A stretch of 64,000 nucleotides of DNA from Prosopocoilus inquinatus (taxonomy: Eukaryota > Arthropoda > Insecta > Coleoptera > Lucanidae), in NCBI GenBank assembly GCA_036172665.1, contig CM069877.1:26437001-26501000 (forward strand). Reading direction: 5' to 3'. Positions 34,684 through 47,100 of the stretch are shown here, in pieces. Made by a program: the position numbers and the translations under genes. Position 1 is the stretch's first letter, and every line of letters begins with the position of its first letter. Below the pieces are notes generated by a model. It searched no databases. It was not told the DNA's origin and saw only the letters and a list, made by a program, of their open reading frames with translations.

Positions 34684-36791
34684 TGAAGTCCGCAGAGTTT
34701 CCCCTCCAGCAGGTTTCTTATTGCTCTTCCACCAAGAAACGGCGGGAAAGTGCAGAAAGGGGTGGGGGGTAAGGAAATGCGTCTCGTTTTCTTTACATTT
34801 TCACTTGTATTTAATGAAATAACAATACAATAAGGACATCAGAGAGTGTATACAGTAACACAGAAACATCGAAAACGACAGAAATATCGAATAGCATTCA
34901 CGACCGAGAACGTCTACGTCCACGGCAGATGTCATAGAACCTGCCAACTCGGAAACAAACTGTACTTTTTTATTCCGCAACGCAAACTTTTGCAATTGCT
35001 CAGGTGCTTAGATCAATACAAGTGCATTGACGATATGGAGCCCGAAAAGTTGTTCCTGCCTAGAATCTTTTTTTATTTCGCAAAATCTAAAACTCTCGTA
35101 AGCCGCACGTGTTAACGTAAACACGCCTAACGTTCTTAATAAACAACGCGAAAACGTGAATTTTCACAAGTGGATAGGGTGGACCTTGCGCTTTAAGGGT
35201 ATGGAGTCCAAAAAGTTGTTCTCACCTAGAATTTTCAGTAATTCGATGGAATGTCGAACGATGCACGGACTCTTTACGCGCCAAAAATGAAATTGCGCGC
35301 GCAGAAATTGATAATAAATTGCGACTGTAATTGTTACTCTGTCTGGTACAAATAGGTATAATTTAATTCTGGTACACTGCGGACGTAATTAATCTCGCCG
35401 TTTTCCTCGGGAAAGTACGTTTTTTCGCAATTTCCCGTAAAACGTAAGACTGCGCAACGCGAAAACGTCACGGGTAAGGCCGGTTGCCTAGCTCTGCGAC
35501 ATCAAATGTCGAATTACGACGCTCGCCGGTATGTTTCCCTGGAAAAATTGCAAGTATGCGGTGGTGCGTACAATCACGGGATAAAAATTTCGCTCGGTGT
35601 CGCGCACTTTTACGTTTCTGCAACTGCACCGGCATTTATTTCTATACTGGTGCATCGATAATATGAAATCGAAAATGCTGTAACTCCCAGATTTTTTTTT
35701 TTATTTCGCGACCTGGAACATTTTAATTAAACAATAACGCTTGAATGTGAATTTTCGCAGTTGGATGAACGGAAACTGCCCTTTAAGGAAACGTTACTCC
35801 CTAGATATATGAGTTATTCCACGAAATGTGGAACGGTGCACGGACAAATATTAATAATTGAAGATTGCAATTTTTAAATGGTCTAAGTCCCAATTTTATT
35901 TTAAAGTAATAGAAACTGAAACATACATATAACATGGAAAATGAGAAAAGCAAATTTAATAATATAAGTAGATTTTATTTAAGTACAAAGACACAAACAA
36001 AACACTTTAACGCTCAAGGGCGGCGGCAAAGTACCTTATTACGAAACACGTTGGCGGACCTGGTAAACTGCAGACCAAGGAAAGCGACGGCGTCGCCGTC
36101 GGTAGTCCACGATGTTTAACTTCGAAAAACTGAAAACACAGTTTGGGAGGGACATTTTCGATTTCATATTATCGATGCACCTGTACAGATATAAATGCCG
36201 GTGCAGTTGCAGAAACGTAAAAGTGCGCGACACCGAGTGAAATTTAGTGCAGTGCACCTGGGTTGAATTATACCTATTTGTACGAGACAGAGCAACAATT
36301 ACGGCCGCAATTTATTATCAATTTCTGCGCGCAAGATTCACTCTACCCACCTTTGAAAATTCACGTTTCCGTGTTGTTTATTAAGAAAGGTATGCGTGTT
36401 TATGTTAACAGGTGCGGCTTACGGGAATTTTCGATTTTGCGAAATAAAACAAAAATCTAGGCAGGAACAACTTTTCTGGCTCCATATCGCCAAAGCACAT
36501 GTATTGGATCTCAGCACCAGTGCAATTACAAAAGTTTGCGTTGCGGAATTGCGTCGTGAATGCAATTCGATATTTCTGTCGTTTTCGATGTTTCTGTGTT
36601 ACTATATAGACTCTCTGATGTACTTACGATGGTTTTACACCTCGTGGGTGCATTATATCATTAAATACAAGTGAAAATATAAAGAAAACGAGACGCGTTT
36701 CCTTAGCCCCCACCCCTTTCTGCACTTTTCCGCCGTCTCTTGGTGGGAGAGTAATAAAAGAACCTGCTGGAGGGGAAATTCTGCGGACTTC
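34684..36791. mobile_element. 2.1-kb foldback with ~1-kb imperfect arms upstream of Dph5
   Basis: Ends GAAGTCCGCAG (34684) and CTGCGGACTTC (36791) are complementary. Arm similarity continues inward to about 35700 and 36120, with matching blocks such as CCTCCAGCAGG and the GTTTCTGCAACTGCACCGG motif. Arms have diverged by small indels, so this is older than the foldback at 31 kb. No transposase gene is visible; all frames in it are short. It ends 50 bases before the Dph5 start codon. Confidence 0.82.
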
Positions 36792-36841
36792 AGTGTCGTA
36801 CTTGTGATCCTCCTGTGATTATTTGGTAACTTTCTAGAAGA

Positions 36842-39657
36842 ATGTTTTACATTATAGGATTAGGACTAGGAGATTGCAAGGACATTACCATCAAAGGTTT
36901 AGAAATAATAAAAAACTGTGAGAAAGTATACTTAGAAGCCTACACCTCGATATTAACTTGTGGAACGGATGCATTGGTAACGACAAGATTAACTTCAAAA
37001 CTGCAATAAGTACTAGAACTTTTACATGTAGGAGACATTTTACGGTAGAAAAATACTTACTGCCGATAGAGACTTAGTAGAAGAAGGTATTGACAACATA
37101 CTAAAAGAAGCTGGTGAAATTAATGTAGCTTTGCTAGTGGTCGGTGATCCATTTGGTGCTACAACTCATACAGATGTAATACTTAGGGCCAAGGAAAAAA
37201 ACGTTAAGTTTCAGGTGGTGCACAATGCGTCTATTTTAAGTGCAGTCGGCTGTTGTGGTTTACAGTTGTATAGTTTCGGTGAAACTGTATCAATTCCATA
37301 TTGGACAGAAACATGGCATCCAGAAAGCTTTTTCGATAAAATTTTATCAAATTACGAAAGAAAATTACATACTCTGTGTTTATTAGGTAAAGATGTAATA
37401 CCTGTCTGTGTTGGTGTTTATTCAAGTAGAATGAATTTCAGATATCAAAGTTAAGGAACCTACACCGGAAAGTTTAACCAAAAAGAAAAAAAAATACATG
37501 TCACCTCGTTTTATGTCTGTGCAAGAAGCCTCGCAACAGTTGTTGCAAATTATTGACAAACGAAGCAACACCAGTAAGTAATTGAATATTACAGGGTCTC
37601 CCAAGTTGAGTGGCCTATTAAAAGTTTTTGGGGAAAGGAACATACAAACATTCTGAAAATTAACGCACTGCCCTAGGAGGAAGTGATCTTTCAGAATAAA
37701 ATATTTTCACTTTTATATCACTTCCGGTTATACCGGAAATTGCCACTAACTTTCTTATTTTAAATGAAATGCTATACTTTTTATTACAAATTCTGATTCT
37801 ACACTTTATTCCAAGCAAAAGTTGGTAAGGATTTCCTATACTTAAATGTAACGGTTCTTGAGATATTTTCGAATTTCTGAAAAAAAATATTTCGGTGGCC
37901 TTTCATTTAAGAGAATGTATTTACGACACTTTCAAATTTCAAGATTCAAGCTGCCTGTTGTTTGAAAGAATAATGTTCAGTCTTTCAAATCATATCATAG
38001 TTATCATTGAAAAATTCATAGGCTGGTCAAAATATGTGTCTAACCTTGTCTAACCTGTCGACTGCCCAAAACTCACTTTTCATAAATGGAACACCCTGTA
38101 TATTTTTGTATCATGAGATGCAGAATCAAATTCTACATCGATTAGTAGTAGCATTCCCTGTATTTAAATTCATTAGTTTTCTTGTTATCTATTATTGTTT
38201 CTTATAATGGCATATTTTGGTAAAATTATGGCAATTTTTCGCAGTGAGTGTCTACAAAACAAAAATATTTATTGAGTTACAAGCCATATTAACAGATATG
38301 TACAAATGGAAAACAAAGAAATTAATAAAATAAAAAAAAACAAATAAAAAGGAAACGTAAAGTTTGATCTTCAAGAACTACGACACGATGGTATTTTTTG
38401 TGCAAAATTTCTACAAAGTGAGAGAGTTAGATTACTATTGTCAATATTTATTGGTTGATTTTACTCTTGTCTCAGTTATTTGCAAATCTTGTATAGTATT
38501 TACGACCGTATCATAGGGACTCGAATAATAAGTAAAATTTTTTAATTATTTTTACCACTTTAACAATTGTAAGTTTTGCTTTTGTAAAACAAAAGTGTTA
38601 GCCTGACAAAGAAGATTGTTGTTGAAAATAGATCTACTTATTTTGTAAGACCCTTATTTATGAAATCAGTAAGTATTACGATAGGTATTTACCTACAGCT
38701 ATATTCCAAGATGTACGACAAAATATTGTTATGGTTAGCAATTATTTATTTCTTAAAAAAAATAGGAATTCAATATCTACGTCTCATTTTTTAAAGCTAG
38801 ATACGATTATCTGTATTAATGCCATTAATTAACACAATAAAATAATCATTTATTGATAACAAGAAAACTAATGAAAATAAGTATTAGGAATGCTACTACT
38901 AATCGATGTAGAATTTGATTCTGCATCTCATGATGCAAAAGTATAGAGGGTGTTCTATTTATGAAAACTGAGTTTTGGGCAGTCGAACAGAACAAGGTTA
39001 GACACCATATTTTGTGAATTTTTCAATAATAACTACGATATGATTTGAAAGGTTGAACATTATTCTTTCAAACAACAGGCAGCTTGAATCTTGAAATTTG
39101 AAAGTGTCGTAAATACATTCTCTTAAATGAAACTCCACCGAAATATTCTTTTTCAGAAATTCGAACTGTTACATTTAAGCATAGGAAAGCCTTAACAACT
39201 TTTGCTTGGAATAACGTGTAGAATCAGAATTTGCTAAAAAAATATAATATTCCATTTAAAATAAGAAAGTTAATGGCGACTTCCGGTATAACCGGAAGTG
39301 TTATAAAAGTAAAAATATTTTATTCTGAAAGATCACTTCCTCCTAGGGCAGTGCGTTAATTTTCAGAATGTTTGTATGGTCGTTTCCCCGAGAACTTTTA
39401 ATAGGCCACTCAACTTGGAAGACCCTGTATGTTGTGTTAAATGCTTCATTACTTGCAACAAATCTTTTACAGGTATTACAAGGGAAGTATTTTGCATAGG
39501 CCTGGCAAGAGTTGGATCTGATAGACAACAAATAGTTGCTTGTACTCTAGAAAGAATGGCAGAATATGATTTGGGAGATCCTTTACATTCGTTAATTATT
39601 GCTGGTCCAGAATTACACCCTTTAGAAAATGAATATGTGGAACAATTTAAGGTGTAA
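36842..39657 (+). CDS. Dph5: Diphthine methyl ester synthase (diphthamide biosynthesis), four exons
   Basis: Exons 36842-36976, 37032-37386, 37442-37573 and 39473-39657 join to 268 codons, about the family length. The first two introns are 55 bp each with GT-AG ends; the third holds a 1.8-kb transposon. The protein starts [16 protein letters not shown], carries [13 protein letters not shown] and [19 protein letters not shown], and has the C-terminal GLARVGS and [10 protein letters not shown] blocks. These are hallmarks of the SAM-dependent methyltransferase that methylates the modified histidine of elongation factor 2 during diphthamide synthesis in the cytosol. No stop or frameshift is seen. 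Start chosen because it matches the family N-terminus exactly. Confidence 0.95.
37592..39427. mobile_element. Palindromic mariner-type element in Dph5 intron 3
   Basis: Ends CAGGGTCT(C/T)CCAAGTTGAG are inverted and flanked by TA (37590-37591, 39428-39429), the Tc1/mariner signature. The inverted arms extend about 600 bases each side (37592-38195 and 38835-39427) and contain TTCCGGTTATACCGGAA-type motifs. The central 640 bases are AT-rich and noncoding. The right end lies 45 bases before exon 4 of Dph5. Confidence 0.85.
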
Positions 39658-39720
39658 CAAATTTTAATTATGTTTTAGTTTTTTATTATTAATTGAAACT
39701 GCATCTAAATATAGTTTTTA

Positions 39721-39726
39721 AATAAA
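39721..39726 (+). promoter_or_regulatory. Probable Dph5 polyadenylation signal
   Basis: AATAAA, 64 bases after the stop codon, in an AT-rich 3' UTR. Confidence 0.6.
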
Positions 39727-39767
39727 CTGTTATATAAACTTATACAAGTAATTGATTTTTAGTTATA

Positions 39768-40110
39768 CAGGGTGTCATTAAATGTGCCTTTTACAATAAC
39801 TCAATTATAAAACATTTTTTCTTCACGGAGGGTTTTTGACATCTAGCCAGTTTTGTGAAGATTTCTATAATAAGGAAAACATTTGGTTAACCTATAAAAA
39901 AAAACTGAAATGTTTGTGAGTTTTCGAGTTTTTGTGACGCCTCTGTACTTTTGGCATAACGTACACAAAAATAAAATTAACAAAAACGCATTGACGGATC
40001 GAATATAACAAGTTACACTGAATAACATTAATGACATCTGTTTGTTTTCCTTATTAAAAACGCCATCTGTTGGTTACTGATTTTCGCGAATAGAGTACTA
40101 TAACCTAAAA
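39768..40110. mobile_element. Fragment of mariner-type MITE
   Basis: It begins TACAGGGTGTCATTAAATG, the common CAGGGTGTC terminus. The opposite end is not found; it may have been cut by the retrozyme-like repeat that follows. Confidence 0.4.
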
Positions 40111-40116
40111 TTATTT

Positions 40117-40556
40117 TTAGAAAAATTTTATGCAAATCGTTTTTGATTGCAGTGAAAATCTCGAGCAGCCTCTGGACAGCCGTTTCAGCCCTGCTTGGGA
40201 CTTCTTCAGCAGAGAGGTAGCTCGACACTCCCACTGCAAACAAAAACGACTTGTCCAATTTATTGGCAATTGCGATGTAAGAGTGATGAACAGAAAATAG
40301 CGACATCTTACGATCGCTTTTTGACCTGACATTGCAGTAGGATAGACAAATTGAAGCGGGATTTGGTCCTAATAAGTCCCTCATGCAAGGCGGCCATGCT
40401 TGCTGTCAAAGCATAATGAAAGTTTTTAGAAAAATTTTGTGCAAATCGTTTTTGATTGCAGTGAAAACCTCGAGCAAATCCCGCTTCAATTTGTCTATCC
40501 TACTGCAATGTCAGGTCAAAAAGCGATCGTAAGATGTCGCTATTTTATCTGTTTAT
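40117..40556 (-). mobile_element. Retrozyme-like repeat array (copy 2)
   Basis: The same family as at 30.7 kb, inserted in reverse orientation: the right end is the complement of ACAGATAAAATAGCGAC. It consists of one full unit plus fold-back pieces (inverted junction near 40478). I could not find a target duplication. It contains one hammerhead with all core residues. Confidence 0.78.
40162..40224 (-). ncRNA. Hammerhead ribozyme, type I, intact core
   Basis: On the minus strand: outer helix I CGAGC, internal loop, CUCUCUG, core CUGAAGA (40203-40209), helix II AGUCC/GGGCU, GAAA (40183-40186), a two-base-pair helix III (AC/GU closing GGCU), then GUC (40175-40177) and CAGAGGC plus GCUCG completing helix I. 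The predicted cleavage is after the C at 40175. All catalytic core positions match the hammerhead consensus. Short helix III is the form seen in Penelope elements and animal retrozymes. Confidence 0.82.
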
Positions 40557-41118
40557 AAATGAAGGTCATGCGTTTAAAACCTGCTTGAAACGCAGAATTC
40601 AGAGCTAACGGGAAAACACCTTATGTTCCAGGTGCTTGAATTTTCATTACGTTAAGTTGGTTGATCAGGAATACGAGTCGCTAACTTTAAAAACATGCTG
40701 AGCAGCCGCTTGGTCACCTAAATGCGACTAACGCATTCGTGAGGTTGGCATCAGTGCGCTTACGTTACGTTGAGTTGCGTTACGTGATAATGTCAGTCAG
40801 TCAGCCGCTGTTTTGTAAGGGTCCTTGTTTATTGCGTTCGTTTCTTGTGATAAGTTGACGAATAATCAATTAAAAATATGAAGTTGTCGCCTTACACACA
40901 TCTCACGGCCCCACCGTATTTGTAATCTGTTACAGCGCGAAGGACCTGTGAAATCGTGATGTGCACTTGTGAGGTGTTGTTGTGAAGCTTATTTTATTTT
41001 TTTGCCCTGATTTGCACTCTTAGCAGTTCGCGATTTATAATCGAGCCTCAGTACACACATTTAGTCCGAATGCACAGACGACACTCAGACAAAGTACTCT
41101 ACTTTGCTTAAAAACAAA
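40557..41118 (+). promoter_or_regulatory. Upstream region / probable 5' UTR of ARID4 homologue
   Basis: Non-repetitive sequence between the retrozyme-like array and the ARID4 start codon. It has no TE similarity, and no TATA box stands out. The promoter is expected here by position only. Confidence 0.45.
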
Positions 41119-44100
41119 ATGGTAAGTAATTTGTTGGCAATTGTTATTGTATAACAAAAATGACTTTTCTCTTAAAAATTTAAGCAAGGAGACGATCCCC
41201 CGTATTTGTCCGTGGGGACCGCCGTTAGTGCTAAGTACAAAGGTGCATTTTGTGAGGCCAAAGTCAGTAAAGTTGTTCGCATAGTAAAATGCAAGGTTTG
41301 TTACCATACGTTACCATCCTTTTGCTGTTATTTCTAAAGTCACCCTTACATGTTTAAGGTAACTTACAAAATGGGACTGGGAACAGCTACTGTTAGTGAC
41401 GAACATATCAAAGGAACTTTAAGGGTCGGGCAATTAGTGCAAGCGAAACATCCTGATAAGAAAGATTTCGTCGACGCTACAATAACAAAAATACAAGATT
41501 GTAGTCAGTATACAGTTGGTAAGTTAAGTAAATTCAATTTCTACTAAAGTTATTTTTTTAATAAAGGAAGTGACCCAACAGTTACATATAGAAAAGTTGA
41601 GTTCCAAAGAGATCTAAAAATGTGGTACAAAATATTTTTTGGAAAGGTCATTCAGTTTTCTGTAACAGATTTCATGCCTTTTGTTTTCAAATACTGCATG
41701 AGACTGTGCCACCTGTGTTGCTCCTTTTTATTAAAAAAAATAATAGCACTGTATTATCTTTGATTGTTAAGTCAAAACTTTCCATTAGTTTTTGATGACG
41801 GTGACATTACCACGTTACGAAGGACGGCTTTGTGTTTGAAAAGTGGCAGGCATTTTAACGAAAGCGAAACCCTGGATCAACTACCGCTCACACATCCGGA
41901 ACATTTTGGAAATCCGGTCGTCGGAGGAAGGCGTGGGAGAAGAAGCAGGCAGCTCAAGTAAGTTTCAAAATTACACAGTCATGTTCTTTTAAAATTAAAA
42001 TGCCATGCTGTTTAGGGAAGATAGCAGTGAAGGTGAAATAGAGGAAGAAAATGAACCGGATCTTGAATTGTACAGTGCTGATATTGGACGTGTAGTTAGT
42101 GTTGAATCTAGTGAAAAGAAGCGCAATAAGGACAATTGGTTTCCTGGACTTATAGTTATGCCATCTGCTCAACCCACTGTGAAGATCAATGTTAAAGATG
42201 AGTTTCTTGTGAGGAGTTTTAAAGATGGAAGATAGTAAGTTACAATTTATCTAATTTACTTCATTAACTCATATTTGTTTCTCATTTGTTATGAATTTTT
42301 TTTTAATGTATTTGATTCAGCTAAAGTTGACGCCAAAAAAATAACCACATTGCTCATGGTCTAACCCCCTGATACAGTGGTTTCGAAACTTTAATTAACA
42401 CGGCCCCCTTTAAAAAAAATCTAATCTTGGCCCTCTTCCTCCCACTTTATTTCATAAAACAACAATACAGAATTTCATTTCAATGTAATTTTTTTTTATT
42501 TTTTTTTAACGAAAACACTTCTTGCACCTTCTTTTGCACCAGTCTGCGCCTCTCACTTTGGAAGTCGCTGCTTTAGTAAATAAAAAAAATTGTCTAATAG
42601 GGAAAACATTATATAAAAATTAATATCAGTTATTTATTGCTAAAGCACATCCATTCTAATATTAGGGAGTTGACAACATATTTGAATTATTTCACCACTA
42701 GTCTATTAAATATTGTCTTCTTTTTCATGCATTTTTTTTGTATCTTCAGTTTCTTCAAGATTTTTTTTGTACGGAATTTTAATATACAGGGTGTACTTTT
42801 ACTGTGTGCAAATATTTAAACCTGCAATATATCACCATGAATTGCAACGATTGAACTCATATGTTCTTAACATAAATGTAATAGTTTTCGAGAAAAATGC
42901 AGTTGCAGATTTTCATTAAACCGTTTGAGAACTGCTGACATAGCCAAAAGTGGAACGCGGCCGCCTCTTGAATTACTACCGAAGCCGAAATTGGTCAGGG
43001 TCAGTGCCTTATCGGAACTCGAGGAGGAACCAGGTAACTCTCGCCGCTGCGATCAACTGGTCCGTCAAAGCCTTTACAATTTAAATTAACTTCACTACAA
43101 GTAATTGCAAGTTTAAGTATTAAATTAAAATCTAGTGCAATTCAAGAAGCTGCGGTTCGTAATTACCGAACAAATTAAAAGCGAGGTACAAACAAATTGT
43201 AATTCCTCATTCCATATTATTTTTAAAAAACTTATAAAAATTTTACATTTACTTTGTTTCCCAGGACCGTAAGTAGTAATACTTTCATTGTTAGCAGCTA
43301 GATTGCAGCAAAATTTTATTTACGTAAAAGAGTGAAGGAAGAACATTTTTTACACGCTTGCCTAATTGATGCATAAATTTTCGGATTTATTCGTCGATAG
43401 TTGACATCGTAAAACATCTTACTTCGCTCAGTGAATTAAAATTTTAAATAAAATTATTAATAAACGTTATCAGTGATTGTTATTACGAAACTCTGCGTTG
43501 AACATCGAGTGCGGTATCGGTGGGCGTTTTCGTACCGAAAGGAAGGCGAAGTTGACCTTCCTATCTTTCTCGCACATTTCAACAGTTCCAAACAAGTGGT
43601 GTGTCCGAAATTTTTTGGTTATGATACAGCAGCCACCAAAAAATACGCGCAGAAGGTAGCATTTCGCGTACTTATACTGAGGTTTTGTTATTTGCACACA
43701 GTAAAAGAACACCCTGTACGGTGAAACCTCTCATTACAGATACCTCTGTTAAACGGACACCTCTCGTAGCTCTATAAAAACGATTGAGACGATACTCATT
43801 GATATTTTTTGTACACCAAGTTGAGAGTTCACAAGAACTAGACCGGAGCAAAAAAAACATGATTGTAAAATTTGAATGGGCATATATGCAGAAAAGTGGT
43901 TTGCAAGAAAAAAAATTGAGCTCGTTTGAGTTTATTTACCGGTGCCTTCAAAGTTCATCGATTGTGAGATCTGCTAGAATGGATAGAATTTTTGTTTTAT
44001 TTATTTATTTGTAATTTTGCTTTTCTATGATAAGCTTATGTAAACAAAGTCTCGAATTCCTTTACCAAAGTTTCTATATGGTGCCTCGAGCCTCGAATCT

Positions 44101-47100
44101 GAAGGTCCAAACTCAGAAGCGTTGTAATCCGCGCGCGGCGGGGCTCGATATCTCGCTGCACTTCCGATAGGCACGGAGATTCTAGATTCTTGGATCGATT
44201 TTTTTGTCTCATTAATTTTGATTTTGACGATTCGACATTTATTTGATTGCTCAGTTTCTCCGTAAATATTGAAGAGTTCAAAATTTACCTAGAGAATGCG
44301 TCTCTCACAACCTTGAGAGATATTTTTCTCGCTTTAAAAGACATTTTCATGGCAAAACGAAACGAACGAACGAAAATTTATTCAAATTTCGAATACCTGA
44401 GAATACTCAGTCACGCGCGTCTCTGTTAAACCGGGCAATCGAACGATGCAGATCTGCGCTACACCGGGAGTGTTACTATGCGTAATCGGCTTCTGGGAGA
44501 CCGGACAGGCAAATTTGCTCGATGCTTTACTTATAACTTGCAAAAAATAGGAAAACAATAATAAGAAAATTAAAATAAATTATCTATCTTTTAAATTTCT
44601 AAGCAAATTATTCCTTTGCCATTTTATTCAAGGACTTACAGGAGAGCCAATATTTGCAAACATTTAATTATTCAATACCAAGATCTGAAACATCTAATTT
44701 TTCTGAATATTTATAATTTTGTAATTTTATATCCTCACTTTAAATTTCAGGCTATTTCCTGTCTGATAAATGAATCAACGCAGTGTATATCACGAGCAAC
44801 AACTGTACTAAAATAGTTTGAAGTTTAAAGTGAGGATATAAAACTAGAAAATTACAAATATTCATAAAAAATGAGGTATCATTTGTTTTAGGTCTTGATA
44901 TTAATTCGAGATGTTCTTCTTGCTCTTATAAATCCATCCTTGGTACCGTAGATTTCGAACTGAGAAATGCAGGAGTGCTTCCAAATTCGCACCAAAATTC
45001 ATCTTGAACTCTGAAGTTTAAGGGCCAGTTGTACCAACGGAATTTAAACTGCCGTTCAACTGAACCAGATTCAAAGTGAACAAAATGAATGCATTAATTG
45101 CCATACGTCCTGTGGAGTATAAAAAAAGCCTATATTGATGTAATACAGTATACAGTAATTATTAATCTGGTATAAGTACATGAAAAATAATAATAAAATT
45201 TGTACTTATTGTCAGTCTGTATGAGTGGTTACTTACATGGATTCCGTCAGCTATAGGTTTGGACACTGGTTTTACTTATTTCTTGATTAAAATCCAGAAG
45301 TATTTTGCTACTGAAAACAAATTTAATTCCATTTTTTAATAATTTTTCTGTTATAACTGATACTTCAAAGATAATAGCAATAGCATGTTAGTACACATTC
45401 TCATTTTATTAAGAACTTGGTCAGTTACGTGATAAAAAGACAAAAAGTTACAATTTTTGACCAACAGTATACACGGAAATAAATGCAATCGGAAATTGTT
45501 TGTTCGGCCGAACGCATGATAAGGCATCCCCGACAGTTTCGGTTGTAAGTTTCGGCAATTTTTCTTTGACCGAAACCGAAACTGGATTACATTAATGAAT
45601 GAGATAATATTAGGTTAAAAACACTCAACGTTTCGCTATTGATTAATAGCTTCGTGAGGAGCGAAAAAAGTAAATAAACAAGTTGTCAAGAGAAACAAAA
45701 AGGTAACACGATTTTGAACTAAAATACGAGTTGTCCGGAAAAAAGGTACAAGTAACAAGAACTGAATTAAAACTAATTTTTTTTAAATATAGATTGATAG
45801 ATACGATTTAATGAAACCAGAAAACTACAAAATATGTCATTTATATTTTCAAAATCAGTACGTTTATTAATAGAATTTGAAGACATTTTAATTTTACACA
45901 TTTCTGTGAAACACCTTCTAAAAATATTAGATTCACAACACAAAATGTCAGTATTTTTGAACGCGAAAGACAATTATTGATACATCATTGTCAGATGTGT
46001 GTGCAAATGAAGGGCAACACTTTTGAACATACGTTGTAAAATAACGTGACATTCACTAAAAAAATAATTTATATTTCGTTTTAGAATGTTAATAATTTTT
46101 TATTTCCACCTTCTTAGTGAATGACATTTTACAAATTAATTTTGTTGTTTATGGTAACCAAGTAAACGATTAATTACGGAAACGGACCTGTAATATTTTA
46201 CGGACTGGTATGAAAGCCCTGTAAAATTTTACAGGCTTGTAGAAAAGCAGGTTGTCTGTTTACATCACCATGACTAGGTCTAGCTAGTGCCTTCAACAAA
46301 AAGAAAACGTTTTCATAAAAAAAGTTAAAGTAAATTTATTAAAAATCTCCATGTGAAGGTGAAAATAAAAGTTTGTACGCGATATGCTTTGAAATTAATC
46401 TTTACTAGGCTCACTGGGTTATGGGGCTCACTCCGCGTGGTTTCTGCAATATTAAGAGGCTTTTATAGATTCAAACATTCTCCCTGAATCACTGTTTCAC
46501 GGTGTAGACAACAGAATTCTTAAAACAACAGTGTCGATCATCTTCAATACTATCGTGTATAATTGTGACTCGGCCCGCCAAAAAATCTGGGACAACTCTC
46601 AACATGCATTTTCGAGTTATTTTATTAGTTTGAATGCAGCTTTATATTATTCATCTTGCTATTTAGAGCTTGTTTCTATAGTGATGTAAACATTTCGTTA
46701 TATTTACAGCCGGACATATTACATGTCTCAGGCCCGATTTCTTCACCTACGGATAAATTTGTCTGCTAGATAGAATCCTTGGAAACTATTATCGATACAA
46801 TGGTTTCCAAGGATAATACCTGGCAGATAAATTTATCAGGACGTGAAGAAATCGGGCATCAGATTTGTTGACGGGCGTAGTACCATCTGGTGTAAAGAAA
46901 AGTAAACGACTTCTCCGAGTTTTTACGTTATTTTAGTTTTGTAAAACCAGTTTCAGTGTTTCTTCCAAGTATGTAACATTTGAATTTTAGTTACACAGTA
47001 CCGAAAAAAGAAGTAACAGAATTCACTCGAGAATTAGGCGCAAGAGTCGAAAGCAGCCATTTAATGGAAGCAGTGGAAAAGGCCTTAAAGTATTTAGATG

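Noticed and set aside
37131..37454. A 107-codon stand-alone gene
   Set aside because: It is the middle of Dph5 exon 2 read into intron 2; the spliced model explains it.
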